Shown in pieces: positions 1 to 5,658 of a DNA stretch of 5,658 bases. Under the pieces are notes generated by a model, which was given only the letters and a program-made list of their open reading frames with translations, was not told the origin of the DNA and did no database searches. Each line of letters begins with the position of its first letter. The first letter of the stretch is position 1. The position numbers and the translations under genes are program-made. Source of the stretch: Rhodothermota bacterium (GTDB lineage Bacteria > Hydrogenedentota > Hydrogenedentia > Hydrogenedentales > GCA-2746185); contig VFKU01000507.1 in the NCBI GenBank assembly GCA_009885415.1, positions 1 through 5,658 of the forward strand. The letters run 5' to 3'.

Positions 1-642
1 ATCGATCCCTGGTCGTCCATTGGAGAGACCTTCGAACTGACACCTCTCGCGTCGAACACCGCCGAGCGGATTCAGCAATCCCGGCTCATCGAGCGGGTGA
101 GCCAGGTCGTGATGGCGGTGCTCATCGTCTTTGCGCTCTATTCCGCCGCGCGCGGGATCATGCTGCTCGCCGGCGAGATGGGGACGCACCGCGACCGCTA
201 TCCCAAGTGGATCGTGCGGCTCTTCACTTGGCTCGACCGGGTTCTCGAACGCTTCGTGTCCCTACCCGAGGCGCGCTCGATCCTGCGGCGCGGGCGGCCG
301 AACGCGGCGAACGCCGCGAGCACGAAATACCGCAACCCGATGGCGGGCGAGGGCGCGGAGGGACGCCTGGAGGACGTGCAGCGCTATGTCCTGCATTCCT
401 TCGACGCGCTCTGCGCGTTAGGCGAGGACCTGGGCCGGCCGCGCCGGCGTGACGAGACGCCCTACGAATTTCTGCGCCATCTCCCGCGCGAGATGTTGCC
501 GCTCAAGCGGGAAGCGGGGGAGGTGGTGGAGTTGTACGTCCGCTCCGCCTACTCGAAGATCCCGCCGGACGCCGCGATCCTCGATCGCCTGCGCAAGTTC
601 TGGTTCGAATACGAGCGCATGCGCAAGCGCTACATCCGATAG
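1..642 (+). CDS. DUF4129-domain membrane protein, C-terminal part (5' end lies outside the window)
   Basis: The frame is open from base 1, so only the last 213 codons are seen; the GTG at 97 is an internal valine in the middle of this frame and not a credible start. Visible residues about 37-56 form one hydrophobic helix (VVMAVLIVFALYSAARGIML). After it comes a basic, charged stretch, then a helical domain with the DUF4129 hallmarks: a DETPYEF segment (visible residues 151-157), an ELYVRSAYS segment, and a closing basic helix ending KRYIR. DUF4129 is the usual C-terminal domain of bacterial transglutaminase-like membrane proteins and also occurs in stand-alone proteins near MoxR/DUF58 genes. 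The first visible residues (IDPWSSIG) could be the tail of a transglutaminase core, but this is inference. DUF4129 is expected on the cytoplasmic side. No biochemical role is established for it. It converges on the kinase gene. Confidence 0.75.
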   Translation: MDPWSSIGETFELTPLASNTAERIQQSRLIERVSQVVMAVLIVFALYSAARGIMLLAGEMGTHRDRYPKWIVRLFTWLDRVLERFVSLPEARSILRRGRPNAANAASTKYRNPMAGEGAEGRLEDVQRYVLHSFDALCALGEDLGRPRRRDETPYEFLRHLPREMLPLKREAGEVVELYVRSAYSKIPPDAAILDRLRKFWFEYERMRKRYIR

Positions 643-658
643 TTCTGCGCAGGAACTA
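640..658. terminator. imperfect hairpin at a convergent gene junction, possible weak bidirectional terminator
   Basis: TAGTTC (640-645) and GAACTA (653-658) are perfect inverted repeats around a 7-nt loop. The left arm includes the stop codon of the DUF4129 gene. The repeat sits between two genes that run into each other, where a shared terminator is expected. No U-tract follows on either strand: the nearest plus-strand T run (694-700) is 35 nt further on and lies within the 3' end of the kinase gene. A second short palindrome, CCGGTACCGG, occupies 672-681. The call rests mostly on position, and Rho-dependent termination is equally possible. Confidence 0.22.
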
Positions 659-684
659 CGCGCTTGTCCTCCCGGTACCGGTTC

Positions 685-1695
685 TCACCAGCCTTTTTTT
701 ACTGCGTGGGCGCGCTCGTTGAGCCATTCGGATTGGTCGGCGAGGATCGCGAGCCATTGGGCGGGGCTGTGGCCGGCGACGGCGCCGTTGTTTTGGATGC
801 ACTGGTAGCAGACGGTGGCGACGTGCTTGATGCCCACCGCGTAGTAGAGCGAGCGCTCTTCGGAGGGGGCCAGCGTGCGGTGCTTGGAGTAGTAGGCTAG
901 GAGCAGGTCTACGCGCTGGTGGAGTTTTACGGGCTCGGCGGTGGTGCGCACACAGAGGTTAGAGACCGCGTAGGCGATGTCTTCGAGGTAACAGCCGTCG
1001 CCGGCGAATTCGAGGTCGATGATGGCCGCGAGCTGGTCGCCGCGGAAAAGCAAGTTGCCGCCGTGCCAGTCGCCGTGGATGAGGCCGGTCTCGAAGCGGT
1101 CGCGCGCGTCCTGGTTGAGTTCGTTGGAGGACTCGCGCAGGAAGAGCGCCACGGTGTTACACGCGGCGTCCATGTCGCGCGAATGATCTTCGCGTTTGGC
1201 CATTTCGTACAGGCGCGCGAACATGTCGCGCGGGACTTCGCTGAAGCGCCAGATGCGCGAGTCGCGCTCGGGGCAGGGGAAATCGCGGCAGACGATATGG
1301 AAGCGGCCGAGCGCGTCGGCGCTGGCGATGAGGCTGCGGCCGGTGATCCGCATGGACTCGCCCTCGATCCATTCCTGGAGTTCGAGCGCCCAGTCGTCGA
1401 TCTGCACGATCTTGTTGCCAGAAAAAGCGGGCTGGATGCGCGCGACCGGCAGCTCGTTCTCGTCGAGGTGCGCGGAAAGGCGGTGCTGGAAGCGGAGCGT
1501 GTCGAGGACTTCAGGCTCGGCCTTGTAAGTCTTGGCGAGAAACTTGCCCGCCTCGGTCTCGATCACATATTTGCGGTGGCGACGCTGGTGGACCAGAGGC
1601 ACGGCGTGGAGCCGCGTGATCTCGCCGAGATCGTAGTGCTCGTAGACGATATTGGCGAGCGCGCGCTCGGAAGCGGTCGGCTCGGTCACGCCCAT
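685..1695 (-). CDS. APH/choline-kinase-like phosphotransferase (homoserine kinase II/aminoglycoside phosphotransferase fold)
   Basis: A 336-residue soluble protein with the protein-kinase-like APH fold, predicted to transfer the ATP gamma-phosphate to a small molecule in the cytoplasm. Visible landmarks are a beta-strand lysine (FLAKTY, K55) for ATP binding, a hinge-like LQEWIEGE (106-113), a catalytic loop HGDWHGGNLLF with H207, D209 and N214, a metal-binding IIDLEFAG with D227, and the family's downstream YLEDIAYAV (D239). All core catalytic residues are present, so it should be active. The length is typical of homoserine kinase II and SrkA-like members. The ATG at 1695 is preceded by AGGCG at 1701-1705 with a 5-nt spacer, supporting this start. 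It is the last gene of the operon, 16 nt after the acylase stop. Substrate cannot be read from sequence: sugars, amino sugars, homoserine, choline and aminoglycosides are all used by relatives. An antibiotic-resistance role is not supported. Confidence 0.85.
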   Translation of the reverse strand: MGVTEPTASERALANIVYEHYDLGEITRLHAVPLVHQRRHRKYVIETEAGKFLAKTYKAEPEVLDTLRFQHRLSAHLDENELPVARIQPAFSGNKIVQIDDWALELQEWIEGESMRITGRSLIASADALGRFHIVCRDFPCPERDSRIWRFSEVPRDMFARLYEMAKREDHSRDMDAACNTVALFLRESSNELNQDARDRFETGLIHGDWHGGNLLFRGDQLAAIIDLEFAGDGCYLEDIAYAVSNLCVRTTAEPVKLHQRVDLLLAYYSKHRTLAPSEERSLYYAVGIKHVATVCYQCIQNNGAVAGHSPAQWLAILADQSEWLNERAHAVKKGW

Positions 1696-1711
1696 GGTGT
1701 CGCCTGTCGGA

Positions 1712-3817
1712 TCATTGGGTAGCGAGTTCGACCTTGGCGACGGAAATTTTCGCGGCGTCCTCGGGCGTGATCGCGACCGTTTTGAACTTCCGCTGGCTGT
1801 ACAATTTTTCCGCCTGATCGGTGTGGTGCGGCGAGGCGGGGTCGGCGCTTTGTCCCCAGGGCGTACAGGTATAGGTCTCGATGCCGGTCTTGTGCAGGAA
1901 CATCAGCACCATGCTCATTGAGCCGTTGTCCGCGACGTAGGTGCCGCTGCCCTTGGGGTTTTCTTTCGCGCCGACATTGAAGAGCGTGCGCGTGCGCTGA
2001 TTGCTGCCGAGCACGACGCCGTCGGCGGGATAGAGCTTGCCGTTGCGCCCGACCTTGTGGATGTCGCCCCATTTCAGATCGAGCCGGTTGTAGGTCTTCT
2101 GCATCTCGGCCATCGTGTCCGAGAGGCCTTGCAGCAGCGTGAGGTTGTTCTCCAGCGAGAGGGTCTCCTGGGCGAGCAACTTCTTCTCGTCAACGCTGCC
2201 CTGCACCTTGCCGCGCCAGAACATGACGATCGGCGGCGCTTCGCTTTCCTTGCTGAACTGGCCGTCCCACGCGAGGAGTTTTTTCGCGGCGTCCTTGGCC
2301 TCGGGAGTGAGCGCCTTGGCCGCGGCGGGATCGGCGAGCGCCACCTCGAGGGCCTTGCGCCACGCGGGTTCGAGAACATCCTGGATGTCGAAGGCGAGCG
2401 CGATGGCCTCCTCGCGCGTGATGCTCTCGTCCGCACTGAGGACATCGAGCGAACGCTGCCCGCGGGTGTTCATGGAGTCCCATGAGACGTTATAGATGTC
2501 CGCCGGGTACTTGTCGGGCGTCATTGGCGAATTGAGCATCATGTTCGCCGGGCTGATGTTGCAGTTTTGCATGTATCCCTGTGCGGGGTTCTTGATCTGC
2601 ACGAGGTCGGCGATGGGGTGGATGCCTTTCCAGGCTGTCGCGGAACTCAGGCCGGGCACGGCGCGTGTCCAGTCGAAACCCTCGGGGCGGACCGGCACGC
2701 GGCCGACGCGCACGTACTGGATGTTGCCCTCGCGGTCAGCGAACATAATGTTCTGGTCCATGTACTCGTTCAGCCCGAGCGCCTCGTAAAACTCCTGGTT
2801 ATTCTTCGCCAGGCACATGCGGTAGAACTGCTCGCCCAGCTTGTCGGAATCGAGATAGGCCGTCGCGCCGACGAGGGCGGTGCCCTTTTTCGGATCGGGC
2901 GCGGAAAACAGCGGGCCGAGATGCGTGAAACCCGCGGGCCGCGTGATCGGCTTGTCCTGGCCCTTCACCTTAATCTGGATAAACTCGAGTTTCGCGTCGC
3001 GGTACTGGCCGTCGTATTCGTACTGCGTCTGCTTTTCCGGATTAATCTTCACTTCGTAAATGTCGGCGGTGTCGGGCCCGCCGGTGGTGGCGGCCCAGCC
3101 GACGTGGCCGTTGTGTCCGAGAGCGAGCAGGGGCGACCCGACCATGAAGAATCCTTGCATCTGGATCGCGCCGCCGAAAACGTGCGCCTCGTAGAACACG
3201 GCCATGCCTTCCCAGGTCAGGTGCGGGTCCGTGAGAAGAATGGGATCGCCGTCGGCCGAGCGCTTCGAGGATACGGCCCACTGGTTCGATCCGAAGTTCT
3301 TGTCGTGGTCGCGCGTGTTTTTGATCTCATCCTGGATGCCGCCGAGCGGCCAGCGCAAGACCATCGCCTGGCCGATGGCGAGCGGATGCCAGGGCTCGAG
3401 GTCGATGGCCCATTCCGGACGCTTTTCCGGATGCTGTGTCTCGAAGGCTTTCACGCCCTTCACGAAGGCGTCGAGCAGGGTGCGGAGGCCTTCGGGCGAG
3501 GCCGCAAAGGTGCGTTGCGCGCGCTCGGCATTCTTGCAGATGCGCATCGCATAGTCGGTGTCCACGTTGTCGTTCACGTCGCCGAAGGCCTCGGCGCTGC
3601 GGCCGATCGCGGTGCGGACATTCGCGTAGAGATCGCCGAGGCGATCCTCGGCCATGGCGTAGCCCAGGCCGTAGGCCGCGTCGTTGTCGTTGCCGCCGAC
3701 GATATACGGCACGCCGAACCCGTCGCGGTGAACGACGACTTTGCCGTCCTCGGCGCCGGCGAGCGCCGGGAGGAGGCAGGCAATCCAAAGCACTAGCAAC
3801 GAGCGGCGGAGAAACAT
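1712..3817 (-). CDS. secreted penicillin/cephalosporin/AHL acylase-family protein (Ntn hydrolase, peptidase S45)
   Basis: A 701-residue precursor of the penicillin amidase family, whose members cleave amide bonds of N-acyl compounds after self-processing into alpha and beta chains. Residues 1-22 form a Sec signal peptide (RR, hydrophobic core, cleavage near ALAGA), so it should act in the periplasm or outside. The alpha region has the family opening VVVHRDGFGVPYI and GLGYAMAEDRLGDL. GSNQW at 176-180 marks the autoproteolysis site, making Ser177 the N-terminal nucleophile of the beta chain. Counting Ser177 as beta 1, His199 in TDPHL is beta 23 and Asn420 in QNCNISP is beta 244, the positions reported for cephalosporin acylase His23 and Asn244. 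The C-terminal PWGQSADPASPHHTDQ is also family-typical. An acidic residue often found in the late GSMSMVLMF strand (about 632-640) appears replaced. Substrate is unknown: AHLs, beta-lactam side chains and other N-acyl compounds are all possible. It is the middle gene of the operon. Confidence 0.92.
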   Translation of the reverse strand: MFLRRSLLVLWIACLLPALAGAEDGKVVVHRDGFGVPYIVGGNDNDAAYGLGYAMAEDRLGDLYANVRTAIGRSAEAFGDVNDNVDTDYAMRICKNAERAQRTFAASPEGLRTLLDAFVKGVKAFETQHPEKRPEWAIDLEPWHPLAIGQAMVLRWPLGGIQDEIKNTRDHDKNFGSNQWAVSSKRSADGDPILLTDPHLTWEGMAVFYEAHVFGGAIQMQGFFMVGSPLLALGHNGHVGWAATTGGPDTADIYEVKINPEKQTQYEYDGQYRDAKLEFIQIKVKGQDKPITRPAGFTHLGPLFSAPDPKKGTALVGATAYLDSDKLGEQFYRMCLAKNNQEFYEALGLNEYMDQNIMFADREGNIQYVRVGRVPVRPEGFDWTRAVPGLSSATAWKGIHPIADLVQIKNPAQGYMQNCNISPANMMLNSPMTPDKYPADIYNVSWDSMNTRGQRSLDVLSADESITREEAIALAFDIQDVLEPAWRKALEVALADPAAAKALTPEAKDAAKKLLAWDGQFSKESEAPPIVMFWRGKVQGSVDEKKLLAQETLSLENNLTLLQGLSDTMAEMQKTYNRLDLKWGDIHKVGRNGKLYPADGVVLGSNQRTRTLFNVGAKENPKGSGTYVADNGSMSMVLMFLHKTGIETYTCTPWGQSADPASPHHTDQAEKLYSQRKFKTVAITPEDAAKISVAKVELATQ

Positions 3818-3825
3818 TCGAGAGC

Positions 3826-3830
3826 CCTTT
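3826..3830 (-). promoter_or_regulatory. ribosome binding site of the acylase gene, overlapping the upstream stop codon
   Basis: Read on the minus strand, AAAGG is followed by an 8-nt spacer and the ATG at 3817. Its first base is the last base of the isomerase TGA stop (3832-3830). This fixes the acylase start and suggests that translation of the two genes is coupled. Confidence 0.55.
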
Positions 3831-4696
3831 CAGGGATTTTGAGCAGGGGGCGAGGCCCCCTCAGCTATCCACGCGAGACAGTTTTTGATATAGCGAATGT
3901 CGGCCTCGGCAGGCACGTGCGGATCGCCGTTGCCGACATACTCGATGCACACCGGGCCAGTATAGCCCAAGGCCGGGAAGCGTTGCAGGACCCGGAAGAA
4001 GTCGATATCGCCGCCAGAAAGCGGGACGGAGAAGTCGAAGGCATCGTGACGCATGCGGCAATTCTTGAGATGGAAATAGCCCACGCGTCGCGCGAGCGCA
4101 TCGAGCGCGGCGGGCCAGCGGTCCTCGGCGCAAGTGGCGAACATATTTCCCGGATCGGGATTGGCGAGCAGTGCGGGACTGCCGACGAGATCGAGGAGGC
4201 GCAGCGTCGCGGCGACGGTATCGTGGATCGTGTTCATGTGAATCTCGATATTGAGCGCGACGCCGCAGTCCTCGGCGCACTCGGCGACGCTGTCGAGACG
4301 TTCCGCGCAACGCGCGTAGTGATCCTCTGTCGCGATCGCGGAACCGTTCTTCGCAAAATCCCCCGGCTGCGGCCCCGTGAGAAAACCCGTGAAGCCGTTC
4401 ATGCGCGGGATGCCGAACTTGGCGCAGGCCCGCAGCCCGGCCTTGAGGCCCTTGGCGGCTTCGTTGGCGGCAGCAGCGTCGGCTGTAATCAGGTCGGCCT
4501 TGAAATCCACGCACGCGATCGGGACGCCCTGCGCCTTAGCGAGCTTCAGGCAACGCGCCAATTCCTCCTCGATATACGAAGGATTGAAATGGATATGATG
4601 AAGCTCCAGCCCCGAATAGCCGAAGCGCTTGGCAGCACGCAGGGCCTCTTCGAGGGGATAGTCGCGGAACGTATAGGAATGCAGTACGATATCCAT
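3830..4696 (-). CDS. sugar-phosphate isomerase/epimerase-like protein (xylose-isomerase-like TIM barrel)
   Basis: A 288-residue cytoplasmic TIM-barrel protein of the AP-endonuclease 2/xylose-isomerase-like superfamily. Members isomerise or epimerise sugars, inositols and hydroxy acids, usually with a divalent metal. The opening MDIVLHSYTFRDYPLEEAL and the GYSGLELHH strand (27-34) are characteristic. A likely metal and acid/base set is visible at strand ends: E151 and H153 in NIEIHMN, D181 in NPDPGN, H209 in YFHLKN, and E252 in CIEYVG. That pattern supports an intact enzyme. The frame stays open upstream to an ATG at 4795, but ATG 4696 is preferred. It has a GGAG at ideal distance, it starts right at the first barrel strand, and the 33 extra residues of the longer form show no domain and would overlap the divergent gene. 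It is the first gene of the operon, 12 nt from the acylase. The specific substrate is unknown. Confidence 0.88.
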   Translation of the reverse strand: MDIVLHSYTFRDYPLEEALRAAKRFGYSGLELHHIHFNPSYIEEELARCLKLAKAQGVPIACVDFKADLITADAAAANEAAKGLKAGLRACAKFGIPRMNGFTGFLTGPQPGDFAKNGSAIATEDHYARCAERLDSVAECAEDCGVALNIEIHMNTIHDTVAATLRLLDLVGSPALLANPDPGNMFATCAEDRWPAALDALARRVGYFHLKNCRMRHDAFDFSVPLSGGDIDFFRVLQRFPALGYTGPVCIEYVGNGDPHVPAEADIRYIKNCLAWIAEGASPPAQNP

Positions 4697-4724
4697 GGGG
4701 ACTCCGCCTCTAAGTGGGACGAGA
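4697..4724. other. 28-bp divergent intergenic spacer
   Basis: This is the whole gap between the isomerase start (4696, leftward) and the membrane-protein start (4725, rightward). It holds both ribosome binding regions and leaves no room for a -35/-10 pair in either direction. Promoters for both genes must therefore lie inside the opposite gene's 5' coding region or further away. I saw only weak -10-like boxes nearby, such as TACGAT at 4685-4690 with no good -35 element, and do not call a promoter. Confidence 0.7.
4702..4705 (-). promoter_or_regulatory. ribosome binding site deciding the isomerase start
   Basis: On the minus strand, GGAG within GAGGCGGAG is followed by a 5-nt spacer and the ATG at 4696. 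This is the best Shine-Dalgarno match near this gene and supports the 288-residue start over the open-frame extension to 4795. Confidence 0.65.
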
Positions 4725-5465
4725 ATGACACAAGCCGAAAGCATCGAACAATTGGAGGTTCCACTGGCCTCGCGCAAGCGCCGTGTACTGGCCATCTATT
4801 TCGATTTCATCCTGTTCGGGACCGTGTGGGCGGTGGCGACGAACTGGATGACGCCGTTCTTCGGCAGCCTGTGGTTGCGTCTCGCCGCATTCGGAGTACT
4901 CGAGTCGCTTCTTTTTCGCAACTACAAATCCATAGGACTCTACGTCCTGAGCGTCTATCGCTACCCGGTGGGTGGCGGGGAGGTCCTCGGGGTCAACCCG
5001 GCGGTGAAACACAAAGAGTCGTGGCTCACGATGATCATGGCTTCGCTTCTGCTCCTGGACGGTCCGAGGGCGGTGATTCGCTGGACCCAGTTCAGGCCGC
5101 CGAAACCGTATTTCGGCATGGTCCCCGACACATCGGTTGCGATCCTTTACGAAGTGGCCTTCGGCGTGACCGAAGTGTTTGTCGCTATTGCCATTTTCAA
5201 AATGTCCAGGACGGGCTTCTGGGCGGCTTTGGTTTTGGCCGCAGGCATCGCCGTATCAACCCTCATGAGTCTCGACCAATTCTCGGAATACGCGCAGACC
5301 TACGTGCGGCGCCGCGCCGATTACACTGGGCGTGATTTTGATCCGCAGATGGCGGAGGCAATGGCGCCGATTGTCACCTATGGGACGATTACCGTGGCTG
5401 CGATGCTCGCCACATGCGTGTTGTTTTATCGAAAACGCTTCTCCAACCCTCTGCAAGACACTTAA
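4725..5465 (+). CDS. multi-pass membrane protein, RDD-family-like
   Basis: A 246-residue integral membrane protein with about five or six hydrophobic segments, roughly residues 21-40, 49-65, 100-113, 137-158, 165-182 and 215-234. The N-terminal part resembles RDD-family proteins. SRKRRVLAIYFDFILFG (16-32) has the Arg pair before helix 1 and an Asp (D27) inside it. YKSIGLYVLSVYRYPVGGG (67-85) resembles the RDD signature in which a GK-S-G motif precedes a short beta-like strand. The match is loose, so this is a family-level suggestion. The later helices and the soluble loop rich in Arg and Asp (about 187-212) are not recognised. ATG 4725 is preferred to the in-frame ATG 4695, because the latter would start within the divergent isomerase start codon and has no ribosome binding site. 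Even at 4725 the site (GGGA, 4716-4719) is weak. Function is unknown; RDD proteins are variously linked to transport. Confidence 0.65.
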   Translation: MTQAESIEQLEVPLASRKRRVLAIYFDFILFGTVWAVATNWMTPFFGSLWLRLAAFGVLESLLFRNYKSIGLYVLSVYRYPVGGGEVLGVNPAVKHKESWLTMIMASLLLLDGPRAVIRWTQFRPPKPYFGMVPDTSVAILYEVAFGVTEVFVAIAIFKMSRTGFWAALVLAAGIAVSTLMSLDQFSEYAQTYVRRRADYTGRDFDPQMAEAMAPIVTYGTITVAAMLATCVLFYRKRFSNPLQDT

Positions 5466-5540
5466 CCGGATAACCGGCGCGCCAAGCGTGTAAAATGATC
5501 AATTGGCATCCAGTATTCTCGAAAGGTGGCGAAGGGTAGT
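5466..5540 (+). other. 75-bp gap with ribosome binding site and possible weak promoter before the ABC ATPase gene
   Basis: The gap starts with CCGGATAACCGG (5466-5477), the second half of a short AACCGG repeat (5465-5469 and 5473-5477 share ACCGG), followed by the palindrome GGCGCGCC (5476-5483). An AT-richer patch contains TAAAAT (5491-5496), a five-of-six match to a sigma-70 -10 box, but no convincing -35 element lies 16-18 nt upstream. GAAGGG at 5531-5536 is a clear purine-rich ribosome binding site, 4 nt from ATG 5541 and 7 nt from the next codon, GTG 5544. The gap allows either read-through from the membrane-protein gene or an own promoter. Confidence 0.4.
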
Positions 5541-5658
5541 ATGGTGACCTTGGAAAACGTCCGGCGAAAACTTGGACCGGGTGTGGAATTTCGCTGCGAT
5601 CGCTTTGAGGCGGGCGCGGGAGCGCATGTCGCGCTGTGGGGCCCGAGCGGCTGCGGCA
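5541..5658 (+). CDS. ABC transporter ATP-binding protein, N-terminal fragment (cut by the window end)
   Basis: Only 39 codons are visible. They begin MVTLENVRRKLG, the usual first strand of ABC ATPases (M-x-x-L-x-N-V). A second strand and the turn FEAGAGAHVALWGPSGCG follow, which is the Walker A P-loop up to its conserved lysine; the last base of the window is A, consistent with a Lys codon next. This would be the ATP-hydrolysing subunit at the inner face of the membrane. Walker B, the signature motif and the rest lie outside. ATG 5541 is chosen for its ribosome binding site and its fit to the family's N-terminus; GTG 5526 and GTG 5544 are in-frame alternatives, and a stop at 5496-5498 bounds the frame upstream. 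It follows the membrane-protein gene on the same strand. Import versus export cannot be decided, though the short N-terminus resembles LolD/MacB-type exporters as much as importers. Confidence 0.85.
   Translation, partial: MVTLENVRRKLGPGVEFRCDRFEAGAGAHVALWGPSGCG

Larger units (their letters stand above)
685..4696 (-). other. three-gene operon: TIM-barrel isomerase, secreted acylase, APH-type kinase
   Basis: Three minus-strand genes follow each other with gaps of 12 nt (3818-3829) and 16 nt (1696-1711). This is too short for independent promoters or terminators, and the ribosome binding site of the second gene overlaps the stop codon of the first. Co-transcription from a promoter upstream of 4696 is the simplest reading. 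The transcript should end in or after the 643-684 junction. The products combine one exported hydrolase with two proteins lacking export signals, which suggests linked steps on one metabolite. Co-transcription is inferred from spacing; the shared pathway is a hypothesis. Confidence 0.7.

Noticed and set aside
694..700. A run of seven A residues (minus strand) near the 3' end of the kinase gene, a possible slippage site
   Set aside because: It lies in the last few codons, so a frameshift would change only the tail. No alternative domain or conserved overlapping frame follows.
919..1722. A 267-codon open frame on the plus strand opposite the kinase
   Set aside because: It is antisense to a kinase with a full set of catalytic motifs, and the acidic, valine-rich translation has no family likeness.
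3776..3778. A cysteine in the acylase signal peptide (WIAC, residue 14) as a lipoprotein attachment site
   Set aside because: Trp and Ile at the -3 and -2 positions do not fit a lipobox, and the hydrophobic core continues past the cysteine to a normal ALAGA cleavage site.
2567..3796. A 409-codon open frame on the plus strand opposite the acylase gene
   Set aside because: It is antisense to a gene with clear family motifs. Its translation is rich in Arg, Val, Ala and Gly and shows no domain, as expected of a shadow frame in GC-rich DNA.
4697..4795. A 33-residue N-terminal extension of the isomerase from ATG 4795
   Set aside because: The inner ATG at 4696 has a GGAG ribosome binding site at ideal spacing and begins at the first barrel strand. 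The extension looks like no signal peptide and would overlap the divergent gene.
3839..5335. A 498-codon open frame on the plus strand opposite the isomerase and running into the membrane-protein gene
   Set aside because: It crosses two well-supported genes in another frame, has no recognisable domain, and its length is explained by the scarcity of stops in GC-rich sequence.
1..5658. Mobile element, CRISPR array, tRNA or phage island
   Set aside because: I saw no spaced direct repeats, terminal inverted repeats, transposase or integrase motifs, or tRNA cloverleaf sequences. Gene packing and composition look uniform across the window.

Overview
This is a GC-rich, tightly packed bacterial chromosomal window with five recognisable protein families and one unassigned-substrate operon. 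No rRNA, tRNA, CRISPR array, insertion sequence or phage gene is visible. The host cannot be named from the sequence. The base composition and the mix of families (a transglutaminase-associated DUF4129 protein, an Ntn-hydrolase acylase, a xylose-isomerase-like TIM-barrel protein) would suit an environmental Gram-negative lineage such as Planctomycetota, Acidobacteriota or Hydrogenedentota, but that is only a guess.

Layout, left to right. (a) 1-642, plus strand: the 3' part of a gene that began before the window, with one membrane helix and a C-terminal DUF4129 domain. (b) 643-684: a short convergent junction with an imperfect hairpin and no clear terminator. (c) 685-4696, minus strand: a compact three-gene operon transcribed right to left. 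Its order is a sugar-phosphate isomerase/epimerase-like TIM-barrel protein (3830-4696), an exported penicillin/cephalosporin/AHL acylase-family Ntn hydrolase (1712-3817) and an APH-type small-molecule kinase (685-1695). The gaps are 12 and 16 nt. (d) 4697-4724: only 28 bp between two divergent start codons. (e) 4725-5465, plus strand: a multi-pass membrane protein resembling the RDD family. (f) 5466-5540: a 75-bp gap. (g) 5541 to the end: the first 39 codons of an ABC-transporter ATPase, cut by the window edge inside its Walker A motif.

How the genes may work together: the minus-strand operon puts a secreted amide hydrolase between two presumably cytoplasmic enzymes, an isomerase/epimerase and a kinase. 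An attractive but unproven reading is a small scavenging or detoxification route. In it the acylase deacylates an N-acyl compound outside the cytoplasmic membrane, and the released polar product is isomerised and phosphorylated inside. The RDD-like membrane protein and the ABC ATPase on the other strand may be a separate transport-related unit. The strongest calls are the acylase, the TIM-barrel protein and the kinase; their substrates remain open.
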